A stretch of 64,000 nucleotides of DNA from Nematostella vectensis. Its lineage: Eukaryota > Cnidaria > Anthozoa > Actiniaria > Edwardsiidae. Below are positions 63,444 to 64,000 of the stretch, piece after piece. The stretch is from NCBI RefSeq assembly GCF_932526225.1, contig NC_064042.1:6317540-6381539 (forward strand), given 5' to 3'. Positions within the stretch are counted from its first letter, which is position 1. The number at the start of each line of letters is the position of its first letter. Under the pieces are notes generated by a model. It worked only from the letters and a program-made list of their open reading frames with translations. It did not search any database and was not told the DNA's origin. A program made the translations under genes and the position numbers.

Positions 63444-64000
63444 CGCAAGCCCTTTTACCCACCCTCCCTCTCCAGGGGAGTCAGTGATTTTGTAGTTGTG
63501 AATGTATTAGGTCGTATTGTAGCATAGGGATATTCATTGTTCATGACCACAATGTTTGTAAATAAGATTATGATACAAATAGAAATCTGAATGTATTAGT
63601 ATATATATTTCAATAAAGTCGACCGGAGCCCTTTTTTGTGCTTATTTTATTTTGATAATTCATTAAATTCATGTTATCATTTTTCTCAATAATTCATAAT
63701 CGGATTTATTCATATAATTCATTCTTACTTCTAATCCTTTTCGTTTGTGTTAAAAAGGGCGTGGCCAAGAAGGAAGCTATTGTTGGTGCATTAGATTTGG
63801 ATAAACTTTATAATAATCCATTATTCCCAACCCTTTAAAAGCCATAATTCATAATTCATCTCCCCCCCCCCCCCCCCCCCCACGACGCATATTCGCAAGT
63901 CTTCAAAACCCTCCTTTGGTAACCCCTCTTTTGTTCGTATTCGCATGTCTTCTCCTAATATCTACTGGTGGAAATTCGTGTTTTCCGCATGTTTTCCCCG
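63444..64000. repeat. Partial third copy of the dispersed repeat and a fragment of the 4.5-kb region
   Basis: AAAAAGGGCGTGGCCAAGAA plus GGAAGCTA at about 63752-63780 matches 4528-4556, which lies within the last exon of the minus-strand membrane protein gene. From about 63885 on, GCATATTCGCAAGTCTTC and GTATTCGCATGTCTTC match 4995-5075. A C run lies at 63862-63881. The match runs off the window end. Confidence 0.7.

Overview
This is an intron-rich, AT-leaning animal nuclear sequence. GT-AG introns, metazoan extracellular domains (Ig, EGF, SEA, fibronectin III) and the mix of repeats (Polinton, CR1/Jockey-like LINE, fold-back elements, minisatellites) fit an anthozoan cnidarian. A Nematostella-like sea anemone is my guess; the sequence alone does not prove it. 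I saw no prokaryotic gene, rRNA, tRNA or CRISPR array.

Layout. (1) 1-2.4 kb: a divergent pair, the first exon of an unidentified minus-strand gene (350-455) and a two-exon plus-strand gene for an RRG7/Mrr-like PD-(D/E)XK nuclease (783-2391). (2) 3.8-13.8 kb: a minus-strand gene for a probable secreted-start, multi-pass membrane protein. Its first exon is at 13328-13786 and its probable last exon at 3861-4700. The ~8.6 kb between them is full of repeats: a dispersed repeat, a decayed LINE, a fold-back element with a target-site duplication, and a GC-rich structured repeat. (3) 14.05-19.96 kb: a complete six-exon DDX51-type DEAD-box helicase gene, head to head with (2), with two minisatellites in its introns. 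(4) 20-27 kb: no gene recognised, only repeats. (5) 27.07-57.78 kb: an 18-exon gene for a single-pass receptor of about 1183 residues: signal peptide, seven Ig domains, EGF, SEA with a GSVIV self-cleavage motif, fibronectin III, transmembrane helix and a tyrosine-rich tail. Nearly all splice phases are consistent and the reading frame closes exactly. (6) 60.78 kb onward: a lone signal-peptide exon with the same phase-1 donor, probably the start of a neighbouring receptor gene, followed by a dispersed repeat split by a 5'-truncated LINE.

The main discovery is inside the intron between the third and fourth Ig exons of the receptor: a complete 11.4 kb Polinton/Maverick-type element (36733-48138), bounded by ~225 bp terminal inverted repeats beginning with AG and by a perfect 6 bp target duplication (TATACT). 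It carries protein-primed DNA polymerase B, a retroviral-type integrase with a chromodomain, a penton-like minor capsid protein, a GRF-type zinc finger, two RING-finger genes on opposite strands and small novel proteins. It has no major capsid, packaging ATPase or protease gene. Most of its long genes are broken. Its termini carry tandem ETS-CRE composite motifs (GGAAGTGACGTCA) and CCAAT boxes, and several genes have a TATA box 40-56 bp before the likely start codon. One of these start choices reveals a 74-residue protein with an N-terminal dual-acylation signature (MGCFGS).
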